Shown piece by piece: positions 34,740 through 43,907 of a stretch of DNA of 64,000 bases. This DNA comes from BMS3BBIN04 sp964552465 (GTDB taxonomy: Bacteria > Electryoneota > Electryoneia > Electryoneales > Electryoneaceae). The stretch's first letter is position 1, and every line of letters begins with the position of its first letter. Location of the stretch: NCBI GenBank assembly GCA_964552465.1, contig CAZKGR010000003.1, positions 124,001-188,000 on the forward strand. Direction: 5' to 3'. A program made the translations under genes and the position numbers. The notes under the pieces were generated by a model. It was not told the DNA's origin, did no database searches, and saw only the letters and a list, made by a program, of their open reading frames with translations.

Positions 34740-37286
34740 ATGTCTGCACGTGGTCTTGTTTTGTTCTCGATTGTCGTTCTTGTCTTGGTTGGCGGAGTAC
34801 AGGCTGAGGAATTGCACGCTCTTGGTGCGGTGTACAGCGAACGACCTGACTGGGTATTGTCTTCACCGATTGTTCCGTTCGAGGGCGGGCGGGAGCTGGA
34901 TGAGTTCGTAGACAACTCCGCAGGACTGCCGCCGGTAGGGAATCAGGGCGCGCAGGGAAGCTGCACGTCGTGGGCAACCGGCTACTACTACCTCACTTAC
35001 ACCCAGGGCCAGGATTATGGCTGGGATCTGACTCAGCAGGCACATCAGATGAGTCCGGCATTCACCTATAACCTGATCAACGGTGGCGGTGATAACGGAT
35101 CGAATCCTTATGATGCTTTTGAGTTATTCGAGACTGTCGGATCAGCAACATATGAAGCGATGCCGTACAACCAGAACACCTGTACGAACTTCCCGAGCGA
35201 AGAAGCATTCCGCAGTGGTTTACGGTTCCGGACCTCAGCGACGTACGATATCAATACCTATTCACAAGCCGGTATTAACCAGTTGAAGACACATCTTGCA
35301 GACGGCAACATCGCGATGATCGCGATTACCGTCTGGCCGAATTTTGACAGCATTTCGCAATATGACTACAACTATTGTGTCAACGATATTTTCGGCGAAG
35401 TTCGTGGCGGACACGCGGTGACTGTTATTGGCTATGATGATTCGCGGGTCACCAGCGATGGTGTTGGCGCATTCAAGATGGTTAACTCATGGGGTTCGGG
35501 TTGGGGTCAGTCTGGATTCTGGTGGATGTCCTACGAAGCGTTCATGAGTGATATGATCTGCTGGGGGTACGCTTTGTATGCTGGAGATATCATCCAGCAC
35601 GAACCAACTTTGGTAGCATGCATCGAACCTGTGCACGATGATCGTTACGGCTTGGAATTCACAGTAGGAGCAGGTACCAGCAATGCACCCATCAATTCAA
35701 TCAACAGCTTCTATTTTGGGTGGGTAACCGGGCGTCACGATTATCCGGAAGATGCCTGCATCGTTCTCGATATGACTGACTTCACATATCTTATCTCGGA
35801 TACTGAACCGAACGAGTTGTTCGTCAAGGTTCGTGACCGGCGCACAAACAACGGATCATATGGTGTGGTGAATAATGTGGTGATCGAGGATCTGGTGAAC
35901 GAACACTACGCTACATGTTACGAAATGCCCATGAATATCCCGGATAACGGCACTCCTGCCGCGATGGATATGGTCTTGTACTACAACGCTGTTCCGCCAG
36001 CATATGTCGGTGCAGATCTTGACCTGACAGACGGTAGTGTGATCCTGGAATGGCCAGCAGTAGCTGGAGGTGATGACTTCCTGGGATACAACGTATATCG
36101 CAATGGTAGCCTGGTCGCGTTCACGACGGATACCGAATACCAGGACATGTTGCCTGAGTTCGGCGAATACGGTTTCCAGATTGCTTCAGTGTGGGAACCT
36201 TGCCAATCCTGGCCGACTGAAGTCGCACATGTCAACTGGATTACTCCTGTCGCCTCCTTGTATACGGAAGTAAATCAGCTGGATGGCGACACTGGCGATT
36301 TCACCCTGACGTGGGAACAATTGCGGCCATATACTGTCTCTTATGATGATGGTGAATCTGATCAGGATCTGGTGTTCAACAACGCTGCATCACCAGGAGC
36401 CATGTTCGCCCAGAAGTTCACTGCTGAGGATGATGGAAAACTCACTGGTGTAAAGGTTTATTTCCCGCATTCAGACTATCCGATGGCTGAAGTTCAGTTC
36501 CGGATTTTGACTGATGATGATGGAGCGCCGGGCGAAGAATTGGCAACAACACATTCAATCCTCCCGACTATGGGAATGTGGCGAACAGTCAATCTGCAAT
36601 TGCTGCGTCAAACAGTGGTTGCTGGGCAGGATCTTTGGATTGCTGTCGTATACGAAGAAACGGGTTCCTCTGCGATCGGGATGGACCACGATGCGGACAA
36701 CTCTGCGAAATTGCTGTCACCTGATGGAGTAAACTGGTATACGCTTCAGGATGGTGGAGCCATGATGATTCGAGCGCAGTTCGGGTCAGAAGAAATTGTG
36801 AATGGAGACACCGGACTGCTTGGCTTTGAAGTCTATCAGGATGGCGATTTAGTTGCAACCCCGGACAACGGTGACCATGAATACTCAAATACGCTTCCCG
36901 ACGCCGGTACATATGTCTTCCGGGTAGACGCAGTTTATTTACAGGGAACGTGGGAAGGCAATGAACTCGATTTGACTTGGGATGGTTTTACCGCAGCAGA
37001 AGAGGTCTCAGCCTTGCCGCGAGATTTCAGCGTGCGCAAAGCGTATCCCAACCCGTTTAATCCATCAACGACGATTTCTGTTACAATGCCGGTCGCCAGT
37101 GAGTTAATGGTGCGAGTTTACAACACTCTGGGTCAGGAAGTTGCTGTTTTGGCAGACGGCATGATGAACGCGGGTGAACATCGGTTGCATTTTGATGCGA
37201 GCCAGCTTGCCAGTGGTGTATACCTGGTGGAAGTTGAAGTCCCTGGTCATTTGAATGAACAAATGAAACTGGTGTTTTTACAGTAG
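34740..37286 (+). CDS. Secreted papain-like (C1A) cysteine protease with T9SS-type sorting domain
   Basis: 848 residues, signal peptide SARGLVLFSIVVLVLVGGVQ after a GGAGGA Shine-Dalgarno. The peptidase domain (about 50-290) has the oxyanion Q69 and nucleophile C75 in VGNQGAQGSCTSWATGY, catalytic H225 in RGGHAVTVIGYDD and N249 in MVNSWGSGWGQSGFW. No obvious papain-type propeptide is visible; the N-terminal spacer is short. Fibronectin-like modules follow (DLTDGSVILEWPAVAGGDDF; FLGYNVYRNGSLVAF), with a jelly-roll module near 560-680. The end is KAYPNPFNPSTTISVTM with LASGVYLVEVEVPG. Likely extracellular protein degradation, parallel to the S8 protease. Confidence 0.9.
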   Translation: MSARGLVLFSIVVLVLVGGVQAEELHALGAVYSERPDWVLSSPIVPFEGGRELDEFVDNSAGLPPVGNQGAQGSCTSWATGYYYLTYTQGQDYGWDLTQQAHQMSPAFTYNLINGGGDNGSNPYDAFELFETVGSATYEAMPYNQNTCTNFPSEEAFRSGLRFRTSATYDINTYSQAGINQLKTHLADGNIAMIAITVWPNFDSISQYDYNYCVNDIFGEVRGGHAVTVIGYDDSRVTSDGVGAFKMVNSWGSGWGQSGFWWMSYEAFMSDMICWGYALYAGDIIQHEPTLVACIEPVHDDRYGLEFTVGAGTSNAPINSINSFYFGWVTGRHDYPEDACIVLDMTDFTYLISDTEPNELFVKVRDRRTNNGSYGVVNNVVIEDLVNEHYATCYEMPMNIPDNGTPAAMDMVLYYNAVPPAYVGADLDLTDGSVILEWPAVAGGDDFLGYNVYRNGSLVAFTTDTEYQDMLPEFGEYGFQIASVWEPCQSWPTEVAHVNWITPVASLYTEVNQLDGDTGDFTLTWEQLRPYTVSYDDGESDQDLVFNNAASPGAMFAQKFTAEDDGKLTGVKVYFPHSDYPMAEVQFRILTDDDGAPGEELATTHSILPTMGMWRTVNLQLLRQTVVAGQDLWIAVVYEETGSSAIGMDHDADNSAKLLSPDGVNWYTLQDGGAMMIRAQFGSEEIVNGDTGLLGFEVYQDGDLVATPDNGDHEYSNTLPDAGTYVFRVDAVYLQGTWEGNELDLTWDGFTAAEEVSALPRDFSVRKAYPNPFNPSTTISVTMPVASELMVRVYNTLGQEVAVLADGMMNAGEHRLHFDASQLASGVYLVEVEVPGHLNEQMKLVFLQ

Positions 37287-37343
37287 TTTCATGGATTTGA
37301 CTAGTTTCTTCACGTTTGTCTGTTAGCTTGGAATTCAGATCAA

Positions 37344-37371
37344 GGCTCCCCTTCAGTCGGGGAGCTTTTTT
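37344..37371 (+). terminator. Intrinsic terminator after the C1A protease gene
   Basis: GCTCCCC (37345-37351) pairs with GGGGAGC (37359-37365), loop TTCAGTC, followed by six T. Confidence 0.88.
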
Positions 37372-37414
37372 ATGTATATTGTTATCTAATTGTAATCTTA
37401 CTCAGGTCGCGCGA

Positions 37415-38323
37415 GTGGATCGAATACTCAGCGGAAAAAGCAGCTCATTGCGGCGTTCGCAGCTCCTCAAACGGCTTCGCGAGCACCATAATTTGCCAGT
37501 ATTTCCGGATATATTCCATCGTTTGGAAATCATGTTGGCAGATGCTGCCAAAGTGAACGTTAATCAGGTAGCGGAGTTGATCGAGAGCGAACCAGTGATT
37601 GCTGGACGCGTGATCAAACTCGCAAATAGTGCCTATTATGGTGGCGGTCGTCGCACTCTGGACAGCATTTCGCTGGCAGTCAGCCGTCTGGGGTATACAA
37701 CACTTCGCACTCTCGTTTATTCCTGCATACTGCCGGAAATGTTCAAGGATATTAAAGGATTTAACCATCTCCAGTTCTGGCGTCATTCGCTGACTGTTGG
37801 GCTGCTGGCTCGCGATTTGATGACACGTTCCATAGAAAGAACGCTCAGGACGATTGACCAGGCGTACCTGTCCGGGCTCATGCATGGCATAGGCATACTC
37901 TTGTTTAAGACGCTCGTCTCTGAGGATTACGATACAACTTTGGAGATTACAAAGGACACAGGTAGCATTCTGACCAAGATTGAACAGGACATGTTTGGCA
38001 TCGATCACCCCGAACTCGGCTCGATTCTTCTTGAGAGTGAATGGGGGATGGATGCGGTAATCGTTGATGCCGTTCGTAACCAGTTCAATCCCCCTGAACC
38101 AGGACCTCCCCACAGCGTGCATGAAACGCTGTTCGTTGCAAACGCGGTTTGCCTGGTTTACAACATCTCAAACGGCACCGGGATGAACTACAACAGTCTC
38201 CATCTTGATTTCCTCGCGCATATCGGGCGTCTGGAATATGACCAGGATGAAATCGAACGGCTGCTACTACTAGCCAAGTCAGAAGTGGAGACTATTGAGG
38301 AGTTCTTGCAAATCAGAGATTAG
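37415..38323 (+). CDS. HDOD-domain protein
   Basis: Single-domain signalling or regulatory protein of about 302 residues. The HDOD signature runs from LPVFPDIFHRLEIMLADAAK through SEPVIAGRVIKLANSAYYGG and SISLAVSRLGYTTLRTLVYS to a degenerate HD region (FWRHSLTVGLLARDL; GLMHGIGILLF). It lacks most catalytic HD residues, as is usual for HDOD. The open frame reaches back to a TTG at 37316, but a strong terminator lies at 37344-37371, so a GTG at 37415 with a weak AGG upstream is preferred; a TTG at 37448 is another option. It converges on the next gene across a shared terminator. Confidence 0.82.
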   Translation: MDRILSGKSSSLRRSQLLKRLREHHNLPVFPDIFHRLEIMLADAAKVNVNQVAELIESEPVIAGRVIKLANSAYYGGGRRTLDSISLAVSRLGYTTLRTLVYSCILPEMFKDIKGFNHLQFWRHSLTVGLLARDLMTRSIERTLRTIDQAYLSGLMHGIGILLFKTLVSEDYDTTLEITKDTGSILTKIEQDMFGIDHPELGSILLESEWGMDAVIVDAVRNQFNPPEPGPPHSVHETLFVANAVCLVYNISNGTGMNYNSLHLDFLAHIGRLEYDQDEIERLLLLAKSEVETIEEFLQIRD

Positions 38324-38351
38324 TAGACTTGGGGACTAAAAGGCTCGGATC

Positions 38352-38379
38352 AAGGACCGGAATCATCCGGTCCTTTTCT
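38352..38379. terminator. Bidirectional terminator between convergent genes
   Basis: AAGGACCGGA (38352-38361) pairs with TCCGGTCCTT (38366-38375), loop ATCA, with TTTTCTC after it on the plus strand. The minus-strand gene ends at 38380. Confidence 0.75.
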
Positions 38380-40140
38380 CTATACTGCAGAATGCAGTCT
38401 ATCTCGCAATTCGCGACGAAGAATGAATCCGTTTTCACTTCGCGGGAGATGGTCGACGGTCATGTAAAGCGTGGGAATTTTGTATTTAGGTAACTTATCA
38501 GCACAGTGCTCAATTAAATCCTTGTCTTCAGGCGTAGTCTCAGAGTTTGCTACGACAAAAGCAACGACTTCCTCACCCATACTAATGTCCGGCCGTCCGA
38601 CAACAGCGCACTCCTTGATATTCTTGTGCGAGGCCAACGCGTTTTCCACCTCGGTCGGATAGACTGCGAAACCACCTCTAACAACGCGATCTTCTTTCCG
38701 GGAAACCAGATACAACCAGTGATTCACATCAAAATATCCAAGGTCTGAAGTTGCGTACCATTCCTCTTCTATTCCTCCATTATCCTGACATTCGTATCCC
38801 TGGAAAAGGTTTAAGCCTTTCACCCATATTTCCCCGATCTGATCGGGAAGCAACGGTAAACCTTCTTCATCCCGGATAGACACTTCCAGTCCAGAGATCA
38901 CACGACCGACCGATTCAGGATGTCCCGGGTCGAAGTGGGCAGGATTCAGTGCAATCACGCCCGCCGTTTCAGCTGTTCCGTATGCTGTAACAACCGGGCA
39001 GCCTAGTGAGTTGGCAAATTCTGATAGAACATTGAAGTTGCCGTACGCCCCTGCGCACAGGGCAAAACGTAACTTGCGAAGCGGAGAATGGGAATGAACT
39101 GGATCAGTTGCTGATGATGATTCCGCAACCAGACGGTCAACTTGAATCTTATCCTCATCTGATTTGTCACTGGATTCCGCATTATCCGGAATGCTACTTG
39201 CTCCATCTGTTGATTGTGCGTTTGTGTCCGAGTCGTATGCCTCATCCACGTTCTGTTCTATCGTCGATGCTGGCACCTCCGCAACAATTTCTACACTCCG
39301 TACGGCATCTGCTTTGATTTCTTCTTTTTCCAACGCCTGGAGTTCTGGCAGGAGCTGCTCGAAATGGGCAGCGGCGCCAATGTAGGCGGTAATACCAGTG
39401 TCGCGCAGTTGTCGAGCGACAATCGGCGCAGACCAATGTCTGCAAGTGTGCAGCGTGCAGTTTGCCCATGCAGGAAGCAGCATCTGAAACAGGTAGCCGA
39501 ATGTGTCGTAGTATGCGTGCGTTCCATACAATACACTTGATGGCAGAACCTGTAATGCCCTGCGCGCCGCTTCTGTCGCACAAACCAGATTTCGGTGGCT
39601 CAGTGGAACGAGTTGGCATTCCTGACTAACACCAGATGTATGGCGGCGTACCGCTATTGCATCACTTTCACCAACGGGTTCTTTGTCCCAGGGTTTCGCT
39701 TCACGGGGCCATTGGTCACCGAGGATGAATCCGTTCTCGCCAACTGGGAATACTGGTATATGCAGGTCATTCTGTTTGAGCTCATTTTCGAGAGCGGTTG
39801 CTTGAGATTCGAGAATGAAAATTGCTGCCGGGACAGGGTTTCGTAACAGTTGCGCCAGTTGAGGCATTGGTCGTGCGGGATCAATCGGCAGGTATACTGC
39901 GCCGAGCAAAGGTGCAGCAAATGCTAGAATCGGGTGCAGCGGCAAGTTTGGAAGCAATACTGCGACATTGTCCCCTGGCTTGATCCCCGCCGCATTCAAT
40001 GCACCTGCAACCGCCCGGATGTCGAACTCCATTTGAGCCCAAGTGAGACTGCTTTCGGTATATACGAAGGCTGGTTCATCTTTCCGGCTTGACTGAGCTG
40101 CATTCAGAATCAGGTCACAGATGTGATCTGGGTGGTTCAT
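38380..40140 (-). CDS. Acyl-CoA synthetase-like (AMP-binding) protein with degenerate active site
   Basis: 586 residues of the ANL adenylating superfamily. Family landmarks present are LTWAQMEFDIRAVAGAL, SHRNLV, YGTAETAG (residues 387-394), TSDLG, and VVRGGFAVYPTEVENAL. However the phosphate-binding loop, normally TSGTTGxPKG, reads HTSGVSQECQLVPLSH (from residue 167), and the C-terminal catalytic lysine motif, normally PRTxxGKxxR, reads PRSENGFILR with F572 where Lys should be. A roughly 75-residue acidic insert lies at about 275-350. Either activity is altered or lost, or it is a binding or scaffold protein. It overlaps comM by four bases and ends the mutM-pgeF-comM operon. No frameshift is visible, so it is not called a pseudogene. 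Confidence 0.8.
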   Translation of the reverse strand: MNHPDHICDLILNAAQSSRKDEPAFVYTESSLTWAQMEFDIRAVAGALNAAGIKPGDNVAVLLPNLPLHPILAFAAPLLGAVYLPIDPARPMPQLAQLLRNPVPAAIFILESQATALENELKQNDLHIPVFPVGENGFILGDQWPREAKPWDKEPVGESDAIAVRRHTSGVSQECQLVPLSHRNLVCATEAARRALQVLPSSVLYGTHAYYDTFGYLFQMLLPAWANCTLHTCRHWSAPIVARQLRDTGITAYIGAAAHFEQLLPELQALEKEEIKADAVRSVEIVAEVPASTIEQNVDEAYDSDTNAQSTDGASSIPDNAESSDKSDEDKIQVDRLVAESSSATDPVHSHSPLRKLRFALCAGAYGNFNVLSEFANSLGCPVVTAYGTAETAGVIALNPAHFDPGHPESVGRVISGLEVSIRDEEGLPLLPDQIGEIWVKGLNLFQGYECQDNGGIEEEWYATSDLGYFDVNHWLYLVSRKEDRVVRGGFAVYPTEVENALASHKNIKECAVVGRPDISMGEEVVAFVVANSETTPEDKDLIEHCADKLPKYKIPTLYMTVDHLPRSENGFILRRELRDRLHSAV

Positions 40141-41669
40141 ACGAATTCTTCCCGGTCGAGTTCACGAAAACTGACAGCTTCAAGTACAGCGACTTCGTTC
40201 ACTTCTTCGCGCCCTTCAAGATCGGCAATCGTACGTGCCACTTTCAACGCACGCATGTGTGCTCGAGCAGACAGTCCAAGCCGCTCGATTGCCTGACGCA
40301 ATGAGGATTCAGCTTCTTCCGTGATCTTTCCCAATGTACGTAGATGCCGAGTTGACATCTCACCATTAGAGAAAATTGGCACGTCCTCAAAGCGGCTCAA
40401 CTGTCGCTCCCGTGCGGTGATGACTCTAGCCCTAACCTCTGATGATGGTTCTCCCTCTTCCTTCAAACTCAACTCTTCAGGTTTGACTGCCGGGACTGGC
40501 ACATGCAAATCAATTCGGTCCATTAGTGGACCTGAGATACGGGATTTGTAGGCGCGAATCTGGTTCACGTTTACGCTGTCCTCAACAAGTTCGCTTCCGC
40601 GGTAACGTCCCGGAGTCGGATTCATCGCGGCGACGAGCAGGAAACGTGCTGGGAAGCGAGTGGTTGCCGCCACACGTGCGATCACGACTTCGCCGTCTTC
40701 CAGCGGTTGCCGCAGCACCTCAAGCGTGTTCTTACGAAATTCAGGTAATTCATCCAAAAACAACACGCCGCGATGTGCGAGTGAAACCTCACCAGGGACA
40801 GGGATTGTTCCACCACCAATCAATCCAGCGTCGCTAATGGTATGATGCGGACTCCGAAACGGACGCGTTGCCATCAGCGCAGAACTGTTTGGCAATGTGC
40901 CAGCGACGGAGTGGATCTGCGTCGATTCCAATGCTTCGTCAAGAGTCGGGTCGGGGAGAATGGTCGGCAGCCGTCGCGCGAGCATCGTCTTACCCGATCC
41001 TGGAGGCCCAATCATCAACACGTTGTGGTTTCCTGCGGCAGCGATTTCCAGCGCCCGTTTGGCGCGTTGCTGCCCTTTTACCTCGCGGAAATCGATATCG
41101 TAGTTCCGCTGTTCGGAAAACAGCTCCTGTATGTCCACTGTATACGGCTCGATTGGATCTTCGCCGTTGAGGAAATCGACCACATCACGCAAAGTCGCCA
41201 TTGGATATATCGGGAGACCTTCTGCGACAGCAGCTTCATCTTGGTTCTCGGTGGGGACGACCATTTTCTTCCCACCGATATTACGCACCGCCAGCGATGA
41301 AGGGAGGATACCTTTCACTGGACGGATGCGCCCATCAAGGCTGAGCTCGCCGAGAAACACATATTCATCAAGGTTATCACATGAAACTTGTCCGCTGGCA
41401 GCGAGCAAACCAACCGCTATTGCGAGGTCGTAAGACGATCCTTCCTTCCGCAAGTCAGCGGGGGCCATATTGATTGTGACATTTCGGCGTGGAAAGATCA
41501 GGCCAGCGTTCTTCAGTCCAGCGGATACGCGGTCTTTCGCCTCGCGTACGGATGCGCCCGCCAGCCCGACAATGGTGAAGTGGATCAGACCACCTTCCAT
41601 CTGCGTCTCGACTTCGACAAGAGTGGCATCAATTCCTTGCAGAGCAACTGACCATACCCGGCTGAACAT
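40137..41669 (-). CDS. comM: YifB/ComM-family Mg-chelatase-like AAA+ ATPase
   Basis: 510 residues. The N-terminal domain shows ATLVEVETQMEGGLIHFTIV then GLAGASVREAKDRV, typical of ComM. The AAA+ core has Walker A GPPGSGKTMLARRLP, Walker B GVLFLDELPEF, and the Mg-chelatase segment FRSPHHTISDAGLIGG. The C-terminal domain has RAHMRALKVARTIADLEG. In naturally transformable bacteria ComM is a hexameric helicase that promotes branch migration during DNA integration. Its place beside the DNA-repair gene mutM fits DNA processing. The start touches the pgeF stop by one base. Confidence 0.92.
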   Translation of the reverse strand: MFSRVWSVALQGIDATLVEVETQMEGGLIHFTIVGLAGASVREAKDRVSAGLKNAGLIFPRRNVTINMAPADLRKEGSSYDLAIAVGLLAASGQVSCDNLDEYVFLGELSLDGRIRPVKGILPSSLAVRNIGGKKMVVPTENQDEAAVAEGLPIYPMATLRDVVDFLNGEDPIEPYTVDIQELFSEQRNYDIDFREVKGQQRAKRALEIAAAGNHNVLMIGPPGSGKTMLARRLPTILPDPTLDEALESTQIHSVAGTLPNSSALMATRPFRSPHHTISDAGLIGGGTIPVPGEVSLAHRGVLFLDELPEFRKNTLEVLRQPLEDGEVVIARVAATTRFPARFLLVAAMNPTPGRYRGSELVEDSVNVNQIRAYKSRISGPLMDRIDLHVPVPAVKPEELSLKEEGEPSSEVRARVITARERQLSRFEDVPIFSNGEMSTRHLRTLGKITEEAESSLRQAIERLGLSARAHMRALKVARTIADLEGREEVNEVAVLEAVSFRELDREEFV

Positions 41670-42454
41670 TATGCTCCTCCCAAGCGAACGATGAACGCGG
41701 CCATTGGTGTAAATGATTGTTTGTCACGACGATAAGAGCTAAGATAGTCGTGTTCGCGAGTACAGATTGTGGCTTGTGTATCCACTGGTACACCGGCAGT
41801 CTCAGCTTCCGCAACAACGCCTTGCACTAGATCAAGATGTGGTGCGCCATCAATTTCAATAACGGCCGATGACAGCTGCGGATGCGTGATGAACTGTTCC
41901 GCGACCTCGGGTCCGACCTCATAGTGTTGCGTGCAGATTCCGGGACCGACTGCGAGTTGCATTCCGGACCATTGGTCCTCCGGAACCGCTTCGATCAGAT
42001 TCTTAACGATACCAGCTTGTAAGCCACGCCAACCCACGTGCGCCATGCCGATCCAGCCGGATTCCGGTGCACACAGCCACACGGGCAAACAGTCAGCATG
42101 CGTAGTCAATAAAACGAGGTTGCTGGCTTGGGTCAGCAGCGCGTCCGTATTCTGAAACGCTGTTGATGCTTCGCGAGCACCTTTTCGGGCGTGTTCGCTG
42201 GTGACTACTTGCACGTTGCTCGTGTGATCGAGAAACGGCGACACGAGCTGATCCAGCTTCAGATTCCATTGCCTGAGGAACAGCAGCCGGTTACTCGCGA
42301 CATCCCATTCAGGACGATTCTTGAACGACATCGGTCCGAATTCACGACGGGAAAGACCCCAGACGAGCACGGATCCGTCAGGGAGCTGGGTTTCGCCCTC
42401 GATAGCAGCACGATCAGTGTTGACATCGGGGACAGTAAAAGGTGCTGCGTCCAT
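41669..42454 (-). CDS. pgeF: Laccase-domain purine nucleoside phosphorylase/peptidoglycan-editing factor (YfiH family)
   Basis: 261 residues of the DUF152/YfiH family, a copper- or zinc-binding cytoplasmic protein with reported purine-nucleoside phosphorylase activity and peptidoglycan-precursor editing. Motifs are TTHADCLPVWL, AHVGWRGLQAGIVKNLIEAV and GPGICTQHYEVG, carrying the His and Cys metal ligands. The C-terminal YRRDKQ is as in the family. The start at 42454 lies inside mutM (41-bp overlap) and no later start fits better. It is the third gene of a five-gene operon. Confidence 0.9.
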   Translation of the reverse strand: MDAAPFTVPDVNTDRAAIEGETQLPDGSVLVWGLSRREFGPMSFKNRPEWDVASNRLLFLRQWNLKLDQLVSPFLDHTSNVQVVTSEHARKGAREASTAFQNTDALLTQASNLVLLTTHADCLPVWLCAPESGWIGMAHVGWRGLQAGIVKNLIEAVPEDQWSGMQLAVGPGICTQHYEVGPEVAEQFITHPQLSSAVIEIDGAPHLDLVQGVVAEAETAGVPVDTQATICTREHDYLSSYRRDKQSFTPMAAFIVRLGGA

Positions 42455-43229
42455 TCTGAACCAGTCGTTCTATAGTTGACCTGCACTTGGGGCAGGGTAG
42501 ACCGTGTCGGCCATATACATCCAACTTGTTGCCGTATTCGCCGGGCTGACCGCCGGGTCGTCTGAAATCTGAAAATGTGGTGCCCATCTGATCGACAGCC
42601 TGCTGCAAAACCTTGCGTATCGCACGATGCAAGCGCTTGAGCTGCGCGTCATCGAGTCCGCGCGCAGGTAGTGTTGGGTCGATTTTCGCGATCCACAACG
42701 CTTCGCACGCATAGATATTGCCAATCCCAACTATCATGTCCTGCCGAAGCAGAAAAGTTTTTATCGGCGTGCGTCGATTATGCACATATTCCCTGAACGC
42801 TGCGGCGGTGAAGCGTGAAGATAACGGTTCCACGCCAAGTTCGCGAAACCCCGCTGGTTCGGTTCCATCAACCAGGAAGAAGATGCCAAAGGTTCGCGTA
42901 TCGACGAAATACAACGGCGGCTGATCCGTGAACTCAAATGTCGCACGCAGATGTGGGGAGTCTGCCGCGTCATCCTCAAACAGCAACTTGCCGCTCATCC
43001 GCAGGTGTATGGCGAGTGGGGGACGTCCGCCTTCAAACTCGATCACGATGAACTTGCCACGACGACGTACCTCGCGAATAGTGGCACCCGCAGCGCTTTT
43101 TTCGAGCTCAGACTTGTTGCTACGCCGGTAGACGCGAGGGTGATGAAGGTGCAATTGGCGAATTGTTGCACCTCTTAAACCAGGACGCAGTCCACGCACA
43201 ACCGTTTCGACTTCAGGTAGTTCAGGCAT
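42414..43229 (-). CDS. mutM: Formamidopyrimidine-DNA glycosylase (Fpg)
   Basis: Bifunctional glycosylase/AP lyase removing 8-oxoguanine and Fapy lesions. The catalytic N terminus MPELPEVETVVRGLRPGL carries P2 and E3; the beta-clamp lysine lies in RRRGKFIVIEF; LRMSGKL and the H2TH region GIGNIYACEALW follow. The C-terminal zinc finger has CPKC (about residue 245) and CPRC at the end, so all four ligands are present. 271 residues is the family norm. The gene starts five bases after the GAF gene stop and overlaps pgeF by 41 bp, an unusually long overlap that uses the zinc-finger codons. Confidence 0.95.
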   Translation of the reverse strand: MPELPEVETVVRGLRPGLRGATIRQLHLHHPRVYRRSNKSELEKSAAGATIREVRRRGKFIVIEFEGGRPPLAIHLRMSGKLLFEDDAADSPHLRATFEFTDQPPLYFVDTRTFGIFFLVDGTEPAGFRELGVEPLSSRFTAAAFREYVHNRRTPIKTFLLRQDMIVGIGNIYACEALWIAKIDPTLPARGLDDAQLKRLHRAIRKVLQQAVDQMGTTFSDFRRPGGQPGEYGNKLDVYGRHGLPCPKCRSTIERLVQNGRSTFYCPRCQH

Positions 43230-43234
43230 ACCGG

Positions 43235-43777
43235 TCAGCTCGCGCGTAGTCGGCTGGAGATGGCTGAAGCCAAGCGTTCCAGTTGTTCGCGGTCTTCATT
43301 TGTGTACACGTCAGGCGTATCGCCATCTATGTCGATTTCACCAATCGCCTCGCCATTGATAAAGATTGGGACCACTATTTCGCTACGTGTGTTCGGGAAA
43401 CAGGCGAGGTAATCGGAACGCGCGTTAACATCGTCCACGACGACGGTTTCCTTTGTCCGCACTGCAAGCCCGCAAATCCCTTCTCCGATTGGGATTTTCA
43501 CATGTTCAGTAGCTTCCGGACCCGACCAGCCACCGAGGTACAGGTGTTCGCCTTTTACCCAATACAGTCCGACCCAGGAATAGCGGTCGATTTCGTGACG
43601 GAGGCGATCAACGATCTGGAGTTCCCAATCCATCAGGCTGGATTTGGTAACGTTTCCCAGCAGCTCGCTGACAAGATTGGTCAGCTCGATGGATTCAATC
43701 GTGTCAGTCCGATCCGGTGTCCCCTGTATCGTCTTGCTGCGTTCGATCAGCGTATCTAGAATCTTGGGTGTATCCAT
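43235..43777 (-). CDS. GAF-domain protein, fRMsr-like, missing a catalytic cysteine
   Basis: 180 residues with one GAF domain resembling free methionine-(R)-sulfoxide reductase: YSWVGLYWVKGEHLYLGGWS, IPIGEGICGLAVRTKETVVV, then DDVNARSDYLACFPNTRSE and IVVPIF. True fRMsr proteins use cysteines in an ACxxI segment, in GVCG and in IACD/S. Here GICG and the YLACFP cysteine remain, but the ACxxI position reads ATEHVKI without Cys. So it may be a reductase with an altered cycle or a ligand-binding GAF. AGGA precedes the ATG by seven bases. It heads the mutM operon; an N-terminal helical extension of about 55 residues is atypical. Confidence 0.8.
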   Translation of the reverse strand: MDTPKILDTLIERSKTIQGTPDRTDTIESIELTNLVSELLGNVTKSSLMDWELQIVDRLRHEIDRYSWVGLYWVKGEHLYLGGWSGPEATEHVKIPIGEGICGLAVRTKETVVVDDVNARSDYLACFPNTRSEIVVPIFINGEAIGEIDIDGDTPDVYTNEDREQLERLASAISSRLRAS

Positions 43778-43879
43778 GGAATATCCTATTCATCCGTTGT
43801 GAATGGAGTGTACGGAATTTCGGGCATGAGTGAGCACTTGTTCAGTACTCCGCGAGCTGATTTGGAGTCTCAACTAGCA

Positions 43880-43905
43880 GGGACACTTTCGCCTGAAAGT
43901 GTCCC
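43880..43905. repeat. Perfect inverted repeat downstream of pepT
   Basis: GGGACACTTTC (43880-43890) pairs perfectly with GAAAGTGTCCC (43895-43905), loop GCCT. No T tract directly follows, so it is probably a dispersed palindrome or mRNA 3'-end structure. Confidence 0.7.
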
Positions 43906-43907
43906 GG

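Noticed and set aside
38380..40140. Pseudogene status for the AMP-binding protein
   Set aside because: The frame is intact over 586 codons, is translationally coupled to comM and retains several family motifs. Altered activity is more likely than decay.
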